Positions 52,150 through 61,003 of a stretch of DNA of 64,000 bases are shown piece after piece. The notes under the pieces were generated by a model. The model did not search any database and was not told the origin of the DNA. It was given only the letters and a program-made list of their open reading frames with translations. Each line of letters starts with the position of its first letter. The stretch's first letter is position 1. The translations under genes were made by a program, and so were the position numbers. Source of the DNA: Maribrevibacterium harenarium (lineage in GTDB: Bacteria > Pseudomonadota > Gammaproteobacteria > Pseudomonadales > Marinomonadaceae); contig NZ_VFRR01000001.1 of NCBI RefSeq assembly GCF_006385675.1, positions 1 to 64,000 of the forward strand, given 5' to 3'.

Positions 52150-54744
52150 ATGAATGCCCATCGGACGACCTTCAAATCGATCTATTTAATCGCGCTGTTG
52201 TTTTGTGGGATTTCGCTCGTTGCTTGGCACCAAGCCAGCAGTTTTACCGAGTTGCGTCCGCTGGGTTCAAGCAAAGATGTCTTATCTTATACTTTCGTAG
52301 ATGATGGTTCTGTACTCTCCGTTGAACAAATTCAAAGTCAAGCGTACCGCGCGGCCAAGCACGGGGATCTTTCTTTTGGTTATCAATCTGACGCATTGCT
52401 GGTAAGAGTTACGTTGCCCCAAGGGGTGAGTCAGGACGCCATTTTGGTGGTGGACTACTCGTTGCTTGATCGATTGGAGTTATGGCAAATTAGCGACACC
52501 AAAGTCGTCGGGCAATGGCAAAGTGGAGATATGCAGCCCTTCTCATCGCGTCCGCTAGCCAGTCGTCAGTTTCTCTTTCCATTAGTCGAGACATCTTCGC
52601 CAACCGAGCTATTTCTGATGGCTCAGAGTGAAGGTACCTTGAAAGTGCCACTTTACTTTTCTTCTTTTGCTGTGGAAGACGCCCGCGGCCAATACACGAG
52701 TATGTTGCTGGGTGGGTATCTTGGCTTTATTGCGCTAATGATGCTGGTTAGCGTGATGATGGCACTTATTGCCGGGGATCGAACTTATCGCATCTATATG
52801 CTTTATGTCGCATCAATCGGTTTATTTAATGCTCAAATGACCGGCTTGCTGTTTCAGTGGGTTTGGCCAGAATCCCCGAAATTTAACGCCTCTTTTACTA
52901 ACGTGGCTATCTACCTTTCAGCCGCCTGTCAGATTTGGTTCGTCATGGCCTTCCTGAACGTAAAATCAAAAATTGCCCTCATAATCGGACGCGGTTTTGT
53001 GCTGATCTGTATTTTGGGCATGGCCTCGGCGTTTCGTCCCAACACCTATGCTTTATTAACGTCTGTTGGAACGGTAGTTCTAATAGCTTCAAGCTTGTTG
53101 TGTGTGATGCTAGCAGTAAACAGATTGAAGCAATCTGCTACCCATGGGAGTGACTGGTATTTCATGGCAGCTTGGGTGTGTATGCTACTTGGAATCAGTA
53201 TTACTGCAGCGGGTGTCATGGGGTTGCTACCGTCTACCTCGATAGTCAACAACGCCACGTTAATTTCCTCCATGTTAGAAGTCTATTTCCTTTTGGCGGC
53301 TCTGATTGATAGATATAACCGGGAAAAAAATCAAAGTGTCTCCGCCTTGTCTCAAGCCCTGTTGGAATCGCAAAAACGCGAACAAATTGAGCGCCATTTG
53401 TTGTTTCAGGCAACCCACGATTCCCTATCGCGATTACCTAAAAAGGAGTTGTTGATTAGTCGTTGGGGGGCAAAAGACGCGAATTCGTTACTGCAACATG
53501 AAACGGTGTCCGCCTATATCGTGCATTTTGAAGGGTATTATGATCAGGTATTAGCGTTGGGACAGGAGGCTGCAGAGGCGATTGTACTTGCGTTGCATAC
53601 GCGGCTACGCCACTACACCAAAAATAATAACGCCATAGTGCGTATTGATGATCAGTGGTCGCAGGATAAGGTTGCGGTGCTGGATACCTCCGATATGTGT
53701 TTTATCGGCGTCAATGACGGTTTGCTAACGAGTCCCGCAGAGCTTGAACACCTCTATCGTTGTTTATGTGAACCTGTTCCATTCGGATTGCTAAAGCTTG
53801 AAGTTAAACTAACTATTGGCGTAGCAACGGTTTCCCAAGAAAATGACCTGAGTAGTACTTTGCGCCGTGGGCAAGTGGCAGCCAAAGAAGCTGCAAACCG
53901 AAACTTGCACTTCCTTTTGTATGACGAGAGAGAAGGAGAAGATCCAGAGTATTCGGCAAAGTTACTAACGCGCTTTCAACAAGCCATGCAATTTGAAAAC
54001 TTATTTATGAAGTTTCAGCCACAGATAGATCTCCGTACCGGTGAAGTGGTGGGTTTTGAATCTCTATTGCGATGGTTTGATGTAGAGGAGGGGGTATATC
54101 AATCGCCGGATCACTTTATGCCTTTGGTTGAGCATACTGGCTGGGTGGGGCCGTTGGCAGAGTTTGTTACCCACTATAGCTGTCGTTTTTTACAGCGCTT
54201 TTATGCCCATTTTGGCGTACAGCCCCAGATATCTATAAATCTATCCGGCAGAAATCTAAGCGACCCCCATTTGCCTGAAAAACTGATAAATATCATTAAA
54301 AGCTATTCAATTTCACCTGATAAGGTCGTTTTTGAGGTCACAGAGACCGCATTTGTGGGAGACGCCACCAAAGCGAAAATGATATTATCTCGCTTGTCGG
54401 AAAGCGGCGTGAAAATCGCGCTGGATGATTTTGGCACGGGATATTCTTCGTTGAATTACCTACGTACACTGCCATTCGATAAATTAAAGATAGATAAGTC
54501 TTTTCTCGATGACATAGATCGCTCAAGCCACGCAAATACAATCATGGCTGCGACTCTTGCTCTCGGGAACGAGCTGGGTATGGACGTAATCGCCGAGGGA
54601 GTGGAAACACAACAAATGGCTGAGCGCCTGCAAGCCATGGGTTGTCACTACTGTCAGGGCTTTTATTACGCCAAACCCTTAACAGAAGCTGAACTATTTG
54701 AGTGGTACGCCGCTCGCAATAGTAATGGAACTATTATTGAGTAA
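52150..54744 (+). CDS. Membrane DISM-sensor protein with degenerate GGDEF and intact EAL domain
   Basis: 864 aa. Signal/TM at about 8-28, periplasmic 7TMR-DISMED2-like domain (about 35-180), seven TM helices (about 185-390), a short coil, then a GGDEF-like region (about 418-590) lacking the GGDEF signature. The EAL domain (about 605-855) keeps the catalytic set: Glu in GFESLLRW (near 637), SINLSG, FEVTET, ALDDFGTGYSSL, LKIDKSFL, VIAEGVET and CQGFYYAKP. Predicted c-di-GMP phosphodiesterase responding to an external ligand. Leads an operon with tetR (3-base gap) and a glutaredoxin-like gene. Confidence 0.9.
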   Translation: MNAHRTTFKSIYLIALLFCGISLVAWHQASSFTELRPLGSSKDVLSYTFVDDGSVLSVEQIQSQAYRAAKHGDLSFGYQSDALLVRVTLPQGVSQDAILVVDYSLLDRLELWQISDTKVVGQWQSGDMQPFSSRPLASRQFLFPLVETSSPTELFLMAQSEGTLKVPLYFSSFAVEDARGQYTSMLLGGYLGFIALMMLVSVMMALIAGDRTYRIYMLYVASIGLFNAQMTGLLFQWVWPESPKFNASFTNVAIYLSAACQIWFVMAFLNVKSKIALIIGRGFVLICILGMASAFRPNTYALLTSVGTVVLIASSLLCVMLAVNRLKQSATHGSDWYFMAAWVCMLLGISITAAGVMGLLPSTSIVNNATLISSMLEVYFLLAALIDRYNREKNQSVSALSQALLESQKREQIERHLLFQATHDSLSRLPKKELLISRWGAKDANSLLQHETVSAYIVHFEGYYDQVLALGQEAAEAIVLALHTRLRHYTKNNNAIVRIDDQWSQDKVAVLDTSDMCFIGVNDGLLTSPAELEHLYRCLCEPVPFGLLKLEVKLTIGVATVSQENDLSSTLRRGQVAAKEAANRNLHFLLYDEREGEDPEYSAKLLTRFQQAMQFENLFMKFQPQIDLRTGEVVGFESLLRWFDVEEGVYQSPDHFMPLVEHTGWVGPLAEFVTHYSCRFLQRFYAHFGVQPQISINLSGRNLSDPHLPEKLINIIKSYSISPDKVVFEVTETAFVGDATKAKMILSRLSESGVKIALDDFGTGYSSLNYLRTLPFDKLKIDKSFLDDIDRSSHANTIMAATLALGNELGMDVIAEGVETQQMAERLQAMGCHYCQGFYYAKPLTEAELFEWYAARNSNGTIIE

Positions 54745-54747
54745 AAC

Positions 54748-55416
54748 ATGAAGTTACCGCCGAAACGATTAATCACCCATGACCGCCTTCGTAAAGCTAT
54801 TCAAGAATTGATTCTTGAGATGGATTGGCCAGCAGTGACCGTACAGGATGTAGCACAGAAAGCGTCAGTCAGCGTTGGTACTTTTTATAACTATTATCAG
54901 AGCAAAGATGAAGCGCTGGCGGATATTCGCGCCTGTCTTACTGATCTTATGCGTCGCGATCTCGGTGCGTTATTAGCCACTCAGGAAAGTGTCGAGAAAC
55001 GCATCGCGTTATTAGTGAAGTACTTCTGCAATTTGATCAATAATAAACCCTCTTGGGCGAGTTATTTCTTCAAGGCCGAACGCTTTAGTGATCGCATTGA
55101 TGGAGGTCTTTCCTACTGGTTAGTGCCCCTGATCTTAGAAGGTCGCCATTTTGAGCGGATGCATTTTGACAGTCCAGAGATTGCGGCTAATTACATTGAA
55201 AATGGCTTATTTCCATTGCTCAAGCGCTTCCATATGGAACAAACCCAGGTGACGGAATTACAGAGCCATCAACTGAGCATGATCACGCTCGCATCCCTTG
55301 GATTGCATGGTGAATCTCTTGAAGTTGCTGTACAACAGGTCTGCCCCGTTACGCCATTGGCCACCTTGCCAGTATCTATTTTTGAGCTAGAGAGGCAGTT
55401 ACTTGGCTTTTCATAG
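54748..55416 (+). CDS. TetR-family transcriptional regulator
   Basis: 222 aa. The N-terminal helix-turn-helix is TVQDVAQKASVSVGTFYNYYQSKDEAL (about residues 31-57), the standard TetR DNA-binding fold. The C-terminal ligand domain is not one I recognise; it is all-helical. No target operator is evident; the 55 bases before the EAL gene show no clear palindrome. Its co-transcription with a c-di-GMP phosphodiesterase suggests local or biofilm-related control, but that is inference. Confidence 0.88.
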   Translation: MKLPPKRLITHDRLRKAIQELILEMDWPAVTVQDVAQKASVSVGTFYNYYQSKDEALADIRACLTDLMRRDLGALLATQESVEKRIALLVKYFCNLINNKPSWASYFFKAERFSDRIDGGLSYWLVPLILEGRHFERMHFDSPEIAANYIENGLFPLLKRFHMEQTQVTELQSHQLSMITLASLGLHGESLEVAVQQVCPVTPLATLPVSIFELERQLLGFS

Positions 55417-55717
55417 TATCGCGCTACTTGGCACCCTAGGGTGCCATCTGTGTGAACAGGCTCACGCCATTGTTCATCATGTGGTAGGCGAAGAGTTTCG
55501 CATTTATCAAATTGATATCGCATCTCGAGAAGAATGGGTTGCTCAATATGGTCTGCTGATCCCAGTAGTGGAATGCGGCGGGCAAGAATTGCATTGGCCT
55601 TTCAACGATGCTGATGTCGCTGCATGGCTAAGTGCTATAGAAGAGCCTCAGCGAGTCAGTCAACTGGCTCCTCTGATGATAATTGAGTCCCCAAAGTCGC
55701 GAAGATATTTGCGCTAA
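55403..55717 (+). CDS. Glutaredoxin-like (DUF836) protein
   Basis: 104 aa from a TTG that overlaps the tetR end by 14 bases, with GAGG about 8 bases upstream. Thioredoxin-fold start SIALLGTLGCHLCEQAHAI with a CxxC pair (Cys14, Cys17), the cis-Pro segment LLIPVVECGGQEL, and WPFNDADVAAWL, typical of DUF836. The C-terminal 25 residues are extra. A redox role is inferred. Confidence 0.8.
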   Translation: MAFHSIALLGTLGCHLCEQAHAIVHHVVGEEFRIYQIDIASREEWVAQYGLLIPVVECGGQELHWPFNDADVAAWLSAIEEPQRVSQLAPLMIIESPKSRRYLR

Positions 55718-55740
55718 TCACGGGGCTTTGAATTGCTGGA

Positions 55741-56508
55741 TTAGTCGCTGATGCCAAAGAGGTCGGCATTATTTTTGTTGGTCTGCTGAATCAGCTGTTC
55801 CAAATCGACCCCTTTTTGTACTGCGATTGCCTGAGCAATCACCGGAAGGTATTTCGGATGATTACGTTTTGGTCGAGGGCGAACATTTCGAGGCGTTAGA
55901 TAGGGAGCGTCCGTCTCTAATAAAATGCGATCTAATGGCAAATAATTTAATGCTTCCACTAACTCGCTGTTACGGCGTTCGTCCAGTAGCCAACCGGTGA
56001 TGCCGACATAAAGTCCTAAATCCAAATAAGTAGCCAACTGCTCTTGATCGCCCGTAAAACAATGTATGACCCCCGCCAGATTGGTGTCACGTAAGCGAGC
56101 CGTTAGTTCCGTAAATGCCTTTCGCTCATGTAAGTAGACTGGCTTATTTGTCTCTTTGGCGATAGCTAGCTGGGCTTCGAGAGCTGTGATTTGCTGCTCT
56201 GGAGTCGAATAGTTACGGTCAAAATCCAAGCCCATTTCGCCAACAGCTAGACATTTGGGGGACTGTAACAGCTTCTTGATTGAGCAGACACTTTCTTGAT
56301 GCCAAGTTTTTGCCTGATGGGGGTGTACCCCTGCCGTGAAGTAAAGCTGCTGATTTTGCTCACATAGTTGCTGATTAAGTCGAGTTTCGCCTAGGTCGGA
56401 GCTGATACAAATAAGTTTTTTTACGCCCGCTTGGCTGAAGTCCTGAATAAATTGCTCTAAGTCGTCCAAGTAAAACGGGTGCTGGATGTTGACGCCAATA
56501 TCAATCAT
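55741..56508 (-). CDS. tatD: TatD-family metal-dependent 3'-5' exonuclease
   Basis: TIM-barrel nuclease of DNA/RNA repair. The ATG at 56508 gives 255 aa starting MIDIGVNIQHP, equal to the E. coli TatD start; the 17-codon upstream extension is dropped. Motifs: TAGVHPHQAK, AVGEMGLDFDRNYSTPEQQ, VYLHERKAF, GVIHCFTGDQEQ, YVGITGWLLDERR and LLETDAPYLTPR. Stands apart from tatABC. Divergent from cheV. Confidence 0.93.
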   Translation of the reverse strand: MIDIGVNIQHPFYLDDLEQFIQDFSQAGVKKLICISSDLGETRLNQQLCEQNQQLYFTAGVHPHQAKTWHQESVCSIKKLLQSPKCLAVGEMGLDFDRNYSTPEQQITALEAQLAIAKETNKPVYLHERKAFTELTARLRDTNLAGVIHCFTGDQEQLATYLDLGLYVGITGWLLDERRNSELVEALNYLPLDRILLETDAPYLTPRNVRPRPKRNHPKYLPVIAQAIAVQKGVDLEQLIQQTNKNNADLFGISD

Positions 56509-56651
56509 AGGCCAAGAGTTTCCAAGGTTTAGGTCAATCAGTTTGAAATTACGCAACACTCTACTAAAAAAACACTGTTAACACCCAATAAATTGAATAT
56601 CATGGTTATAATGAGTGAGTTAGCTAACCAATAGGCTTTTTGGAGTACGTT

Positions 56652-57587
56652 ATGGCTGGAATGTTGGATGCAGTTGATCAGAGAACGCAACTGGTCGGTG
56701 AGAACCGTTTAGAGCTGTTGATGTTTCGTCTCGGCGGCATGCAAATGTTTGCCATCAACGTTTTCAAGGTTCAGGAAGTGGTGCAACTGCCGCGCTTGAA
56801 TTTGATGCCTCACCGACATCCTTCGGTGGCGGGGGTAACCCATTTCCGCGGCAGAACCATCCCGGTAATCGATTTGTCGGAATCGATTGGCATGCGTCCT
56901 ATTGATCGCGAACAACCCTGTAATCTTATCGTCACTGAGTACAACAATTCGGTGCAAGGGTTTATGGTCGGTGAAGTGGATCGAATCATCAATATGAATT
57001 GGAATGAGATTCTACCTCCACCGGATGGCGCGGGCCGGCAGCATTACTTGACAGCCATCACTCGGGTAAATAATCGCTTAGTCGAGATTATCGACGTAGA
57101 GAAAGTGCTTGCAGAGATTTCTCCTTACGATACCCGCGTATCTGATGAAGTTATCGATAAAGACTTGCTCACTTTGGCCAAAGGTCTAGAAGTCTTAGTG
57201 GTGGATGATTCGTCCGTCGGTCTTTCCCAGTGCCGCTCTACTTTGGATCATTTGGGAATCAAGGTCCACACGGCAACCGACGGTAAGCGCGGCTTGGAAG
57301 TATTGAAAAACTGGGCAGCGAATGGCGAAGATGTGCCAACCAAGTTGTTAATGTTGATCACTGACGCGGAAATGCCGGAAATGGATGGCTATCGTCTGAC
57401 CAGAGAGGTCCGTGAAGATCCTCGCCTCAAGGATTTATATATCGTGTTACATACCTCGTTAAGTGGTAGTTTCAACAAGGCCATGGTGCAGAAAGTCGGC
57501 TGCGATGACTTTCTATCCAAGTTTCAGCCAGACAAATTAGCGACGATTGTGCAAGAGCGTATCCGTAGTGTGGTAAGTCAGGACTAG
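56652..57587 (+). CDS. cheV: Chemotaxis coupling/receiver protein CheV
   Basis: CheW domain fused to a response-regulator receiver. The ATG at 56652 has GGAG 6 bases upstream; 311 aa. CheW half: LELLMFRLGGMQMFAINVFKVQEV, GVTHFRGRTIPVIDLSESIGM. Receiver at about 180-305: VLVVDDSSVGLSQC, phospho-Asp in LITDAEMPEMDGY, Thr in VLHTSLSG and Lys in DFLSKF. No other chemotaxis gene is nearby. TATAAT at 56607-56612 lacks a clear -35. Confidence 0.94.
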   Translation: MAGMLDAVDQRTQLVGENRLELLMFRLGGMQMFAINVFKVQEVVQLPRLNLMPHRHPSVAGVTHFRGRTIPVIDLSESIGMRPIDREQPCNLIVTEYNNSVQGFMVGEVDRIINMNWNEILPPPDGAGRQHYLTAITRVNNRLVEIIDVEKVLAEISPYDTRVSDEVIDKDLLTLAKGLEVLVVDDSSVGLSQCRSTLDHLGIKVHTATDGKRGLEVLKNWAANGEDVPTKLLMLITDAEMPEMDGYRLTREVREDPRLKDLYIVLHTSLSGSFNKAMVQKVGCDDFLSKFQPDKLATIVQERIRSVVSQD

Positions 57588-57596
57588 CGGTTCCTT

Positions 57597-58334
57597 ATGC
57601 TCACAATGTTATATACCGTGGCGCTGTCAGCCTTTGTCGCTGGTAGCCTACGGTTGTGCTACTTGCCTTTTTCCCCCTTGTTGCTGTTTATCCCCCCCTT
57701 GATATTCGTGAATGTCACGATGACATCTTCGCCCACAGAGATGGTTTTGTTTGTCGCTTTTTGGGGTGTCATTTTGTTCGCGGCAGATCAGTTATTTCTC
57801 CAGCGGGGCCGTTTGGATATTGAGGCAGAGTCCCGGTCTATCGCTGGTGCAGTTTTTGGTGGGTTTGTTGCGGGACAAATTCTTAGTTTGTTGCCGTCCT
57901 TGCAGCTACCCTTGTTGGGCATGATGATAATTATTCCACTGTTTTACTGGTGTTTACCCAATGTGTTTTGGGAGTTGAGTAAAAAAGTCTTCTTGGTTGG
58001 ATTGGTATTTCATGCCTTAGTGACCGTGTTTCTGGCAACTGGGACGAATCAATCCGCTATGGATAAAAAGCAAGGGCAAAGCCGAAACCTAACCACAGCG
58101 CTGGCGTCTCTGGGAGCACTTGTGGGCATACTGGCTGCTCCGGTCTCCATGGAACAGGTCTCAATTCTGGATATTGCCGCATTGATCATCGTGCTGATAG
58201 TTTGCTACGGTGCGGGAGCTTGGTTACTAGCTAAGCGGGTGGCCAGCGCAAGTCAGCATGTTTACCCTTGGTTGCTTGGGGCGGTAGGTTATAGCTATCT
58301 AATTCGTGTAAACTACTTAGCTTTGGCAAACTAA
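57597..58334 (+). CDS. Unrecognised polytopic membrane protein
   Basis: 245 aa, mostly hydrophobic, about seven TM helices (roughly 3-20, 24-42, 48-66, 82-100, 104-120, 130-147, then 170-185 and 190-215 after a hydrophilic loop KKQGQSRNLTT). No motif I can place. Only 9 bases after cheV and 52 before hemH on the same strand, so it may share the cheV transcript. ATG at 57597 with a poor RBS; a start at MLYTVAL (57606) is possible. Confidence 0.7.
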   Translation: MLTMLYTVALSAFVAGSLRLCYLPFSPLLLFIPPLIFVNVTMTSSPTEMVLFVAFWGVILFAADQLFLQRGRLDIEAESRSIAGAVFGGFVAGQILSLLPSLQLPLLGMMIIIPLFYWCLPNVFWELSKKVFLVGLVFHALVTVFLATGTNQSAMDKKQGQSRNLTTALASLGALVGILAAPVSMEQVSILDIAALIIVLIVCYGAGAWLLAKRVASASQHVYPWLLGAVGYSYLIRVNYLALAN

Positions 58335-58386
58335 AACCTTTTGCCCTTCGTATCAAAGCCAAACCTATTGGACTACAGGACAAAAT

Positions 58387-59370
58387 ATGGCTGACTCTAG
58401 CTCAAAAATTGGCATTCTATTAATGAATCTTGGGACTCCAGATGCGCCAACACCGCAAGCGGTTCGTGCCTACCTTAAAGAGTTTCTATCAGATAAGCGT
58501 GTGGTGGATGTGAATCCCCTTATTTGGTGGCCGGTATTAAATGGCATTATTCTCAATGTACGCCCTCGCAAGGTGGCAAAGGTTTACCAACAGGTTTGGA
58601 TGGAAGAAGGGTCGCCACTTTTGGTGTTAGCACAGCGGCTTCGTCAAAAGCTAGCGGCGGAGCTTGATTCGGAGCGATTTGTGGTCGAGTTAGCAATGAC
58701 TTACGGTAACCCAAGCGTTGAGGCAGCGGCTCAATCTTTCCGTAAGCACAAGGTAGACCGTATCGCTGTACTGCCTATGTACCCACAATTTTCCCGCTCT
58801 ACAACGGCGGCTGCATTTGATCGACTTATGTCCTCACTGCGTCGTTGTCCTGACTGGCCAAATTTAAATTTGCTACGTAGCTATGCCACTCACGAGTTAT
58901 ATATCGCAGGCTTAGTGCAGAGCATTAGAAAGCAATGGCAAGAGCAAGGTGAACAGCGCCATCTCGTATTTTCTTACCATGGGGTACCGAAACGTTACGT
59001 GTTAGAGGGCGACCCTTACGAACGAGAGTGTAAAGCCACCACAGGCGCTGTCGTTCGGGCGCTAGGTCTAACAGAGCAGGATTATACCCACGTATACCAG
59101 TCCCGTTTTGGTCGGGAAGAGTGGTTGCGGCCTTATGCGGATGAGACCCTTGCGGGTATGCCAGCCAAGGGCGTCAAACGGATTAACGTGATTAGTCCGG
59201 CGTTCTCCATTGATTGCATTGAAACCCTTGAGGAGATTGATGACGAGTTGCGTCACGAGTTCCTAAATGGGGGAGGCGAGGCGTTCGACTACATTGCTGC
59301 ATTAAACGACTCACCGGCTCAGGTCGAGCTTTATAAGCAATTAGTGATCGAAACCTGTGGTCAATGGTGA
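58387..59370 (+). CDS. hemH: Ferrochelatase HemH
   Basis: Inserts Fe2+ into protoporphyrin IX, last step of heme synthesis. 327 aa; GILLMNLGTPDAPTPQAVRAYLKEFL, then MYPQFSRSTT, the metal-site His in VFSYHGVPKRY, and the Glu-rich helix of SPAFSIDCIETLEEI. No Cys-ligated 2Fe-2S C-terminus. RBS AGGA; followed by a HAD gene 4 bases on. Confidence 0.96.
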   Translation: MADSSSKIGILLMNLGTPDAPTPQAVRAYLKEFLSDKRVVDVNPLIWWPVLNGIILNVRPRKVAKVYQQVWMEEGSPLLVLAQRLRQKLAAELDSERFVVELAMTYGNPSVEAAAQSFRKHKVDRIAVLPMYPQFSRSTTAAAFDRLMSSLRRCPDWPNLNLLRSYATHELYIAGLVQSIRKQWQEQGEQRHLVFSYHGVPKRYVLEGDPYERECKATTGAVVRALGLTEQDYTHVYQSRFGREEWLRPYADETLAGMPAKGVKRINVISPAFSIDCIETLEEIDDELRHEFLNGGGEAFDYIAALNDSPAQVELYKQLVIETCGQW

Positions 59371-59374
59371 GTCT

Positions 59375-60091
59375 ATGGTAGCACCTTTAGACACTATTGC
59401 CTTTGATGCTGACGATACCCTATGGCGTAACGAGGACTTTTTCTTAGATGCGCAGCAGAAGTTCGTCGATTTATTGTCCGCGTATCACGACGAGGCGTAT
59501 ATACGTACGCAGTTGCATCAGGTTCAAATTCGCAACTTGTCTCACTTCGGCTATGGGATCAAGGGCTTTACGCTTTCAATGATCGAAAGTGCTATTGAGC
59601 TAAGTGATGGCCGGGTTACGGGGTACGAAATTCACGAAATAATTCGGCTTGCCAAAGCGATGGTGGCTGCACCGATTCACCTGTTAGAAGGGGTGGAAGA
59701 CTTATTGCGGCAACTTCGTGGGAAAGTGCGTCTTATGGTCATTACGAAAGGGGATTTGCTGGATCAGGAAGGGAAATTTGCTCGATCTGGTTTAGAAGCA
59801 TATTTTGACCATTATGAAGTGGTAAGCGATAAAACGGCTAGCACCTACCAACGTTTGTTTGAAAAATATCAAATTGAACCCAGTTTGTTTCTAATGATAG
59901 GTAATTCTCTGCGCTCCGATGTATTGCCGGTATTGGATGCGGGTGGTCATGCACTTCACGTCCCTTACGAGACAACCTGGCAGCATGAAACGGTTGCAGA
60001 GGCGGAGCTTGAGCAATATGGCCCGATCCCGCAATGTGTCAATATGGGAGCCGTGTCTGATTGGCTCAGTCGATCCGGTTTTCAACTTTAA
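59375..60091 (+). CDS. HAD-superfamily hydrolase
   Basis: I use the ATG at 59375 (MVAPLDTIAFDADDTLW; 238 aa), since an earlier GTG lies inside hemH. Motif I is FDADDTLWRN, motif II VITKGDLLDQ, Lys in VVSDKTASTY, and motif IV MIGNSLRSDVLPVLDAG. A helical cap lies between. Similar to YjjG-type and putative hydrolases of unknown substrate. GGTGAG precedes the start. Confidence 0.83.
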   Translation: MVAPLDTIAFDADDTLWRNEDFFLDAQQKFVDLLSAYHDEAYIRTQLHQVQIRNLSHFGYGIKGFTLSMIESAIELSDGRVTGYEIHEIIRLAKAMVAAPIHLLEGVEDLLRQLRGKVRLMVITKGDLLDQEGKFARSGLEAYFDHYEVVSDKTASTYQRLFEKYQIEPSLFLMIGNSLRSDVLPVLDAGGHALHVPYETTWQHETVAEAELEQYGPIPQCVNMGAVSDWLSRSGFQL

Positions 60092-60101
60092 GGCTTATAT
60101 C

Positions 60102-60467
60102 ATGAATAAAATACTTCTTTTGGCGGTTACGGCGCTACTTTCTGGTTCCCCAGCAATGGCAAATGATACGTTAGATGACGCAAAGGAAACTGCGCTAGAA
60201 CTTGCCGAACAGGCAGGTGAAAAGACTCGTGAAGTAGCTGGGAAAGTAGGAGAAAAGGCTTCTGAAATTGGGTCTGAGGCGGCAGAGAAAGCAAAAGAAA
60301 CGGGCTCTTTGTTGTGGGATAAAATGAAAGAAGTGGGTAGTTCGGCCAAGTCCCTTGCCAGTGATGGTCTCACCAAGGCTGGTGAAATGCTGAAAGACGA
60401 GCAACAAAAGTGTCAAGAAGACGCCAAACAAACAGAACCTTGCGAGAATAAATCGGCGGCTAAGTAA
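60102..60467 (+). CDS. Secreted helical-repeat protein (LEA/apolipoprotein-like)
   Basis: 121 aa from the ATG at 60102, with a signal peptide cleaved after AMA (about residue 20). The mature part is charged and repetitive, with 11-residue periodicity of the kind EKAKETG, EKTREVAGKVGEKASEIG, predicting amphipathic helices like late-embryogenesis-abundant or apolipoprotein repeats. Two Cys flank the tail (KCQEDAKQTEPCEN). Function unknown; could be envelope-protective or lipid-binding. Lies 10 bases after the HAD gene. Confidence 0.75.
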   Translation: MNKILLLAVTALLSGSPAMANDTLDDAKETALELAEQAGEKTREVAGKVGEKASEIGSEAAEKAKETGSLLWDKMKEVGSSAKSLASDGLTKAGEMLKDEQQKCQEDAKQTEPCENKSAAK

Positions 60468-60475
60468 AGATTGCT

Positions 60476-61003
60476 GTGACCCAGAAGAAGCCTGAATCAG
60501 ATAATAACCTTTGGATTAAGGAATTTGTTGAACAAGCGGATGCCGTAATTGGTGCCCCTAGCTTGCGCTATCGCTGTCCCAAATGTAAGGGGCTTCTGCG
60601 TCAGCGAGACGGCACCAAAGGGCGCTTCTGGGGGTGCGAGAATTATCCTAGCTGTGATTATTCGGCAGATGATGTGGCCGGCCGGCCGGTAAGAAAAAAA
60701 CGTTACCATTGTCCCTTATGTAGCGCCGAGTTACGTCTTAAACAGAGCGGCGACAATGTGTTCTGGGGGTGTAGTCACTACCCCGAGTGCCGCTTTACGG
60801 TCGACGATGATGGTGGTAAACCAGCCGCATCCAAGAAGTACCCCTGTCGTAGTTGCGGCCATTATTTAGTGCGTAAGCGTGGTAATAAGGGATATTTTTG
60901 GGGTTGCATCAAATATCCCGATTGCCGTAACACCTTAGAAGATGATGACGGCAAACCGGTATTAAGAAAGGCTCGGAATTGGTCGCCTAAGCATGGGAAT
61001 TGA
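60476..61003 (+). CDS. Protein of three topoisomerase-type zinc ribbons
   Basis: 175 aa from a GTG. Three tandem zf-C4 Topoisomerase units are visible at about 33-70, 76-112 and 120-155. Each has CP-C or CRSC pairs, then FWGC..YP.C (RFWGCENYPSCDY, VFWGCSHYPECRF, YFWGCIKYPDCRN). Such stand-alone zinc-ribbon proteins (E. coli YrdD type) bind single-stranded nucleic acid by analogy with TopA's C-terminus. The stop overlaps the 3' end of the opposite-strand epimerase gene by 17 bases. Confidence 0.88.
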   Translation: MTQKKPESDNNLWIKEFVEQADAVIGAPSLRYRCPKCKGLLRQRDGTKGRFWGCENYPSCDYSADDVAGRPVRKKRYHCPLCSAELRLKQSGDNVFWGCSHYPECRFTVDDDGGKPAASKKYPCRSCGHYLVRKRGNKGYFWGCIKYPDCRNTLEDDDGKPVLRKARNWSPKHGN

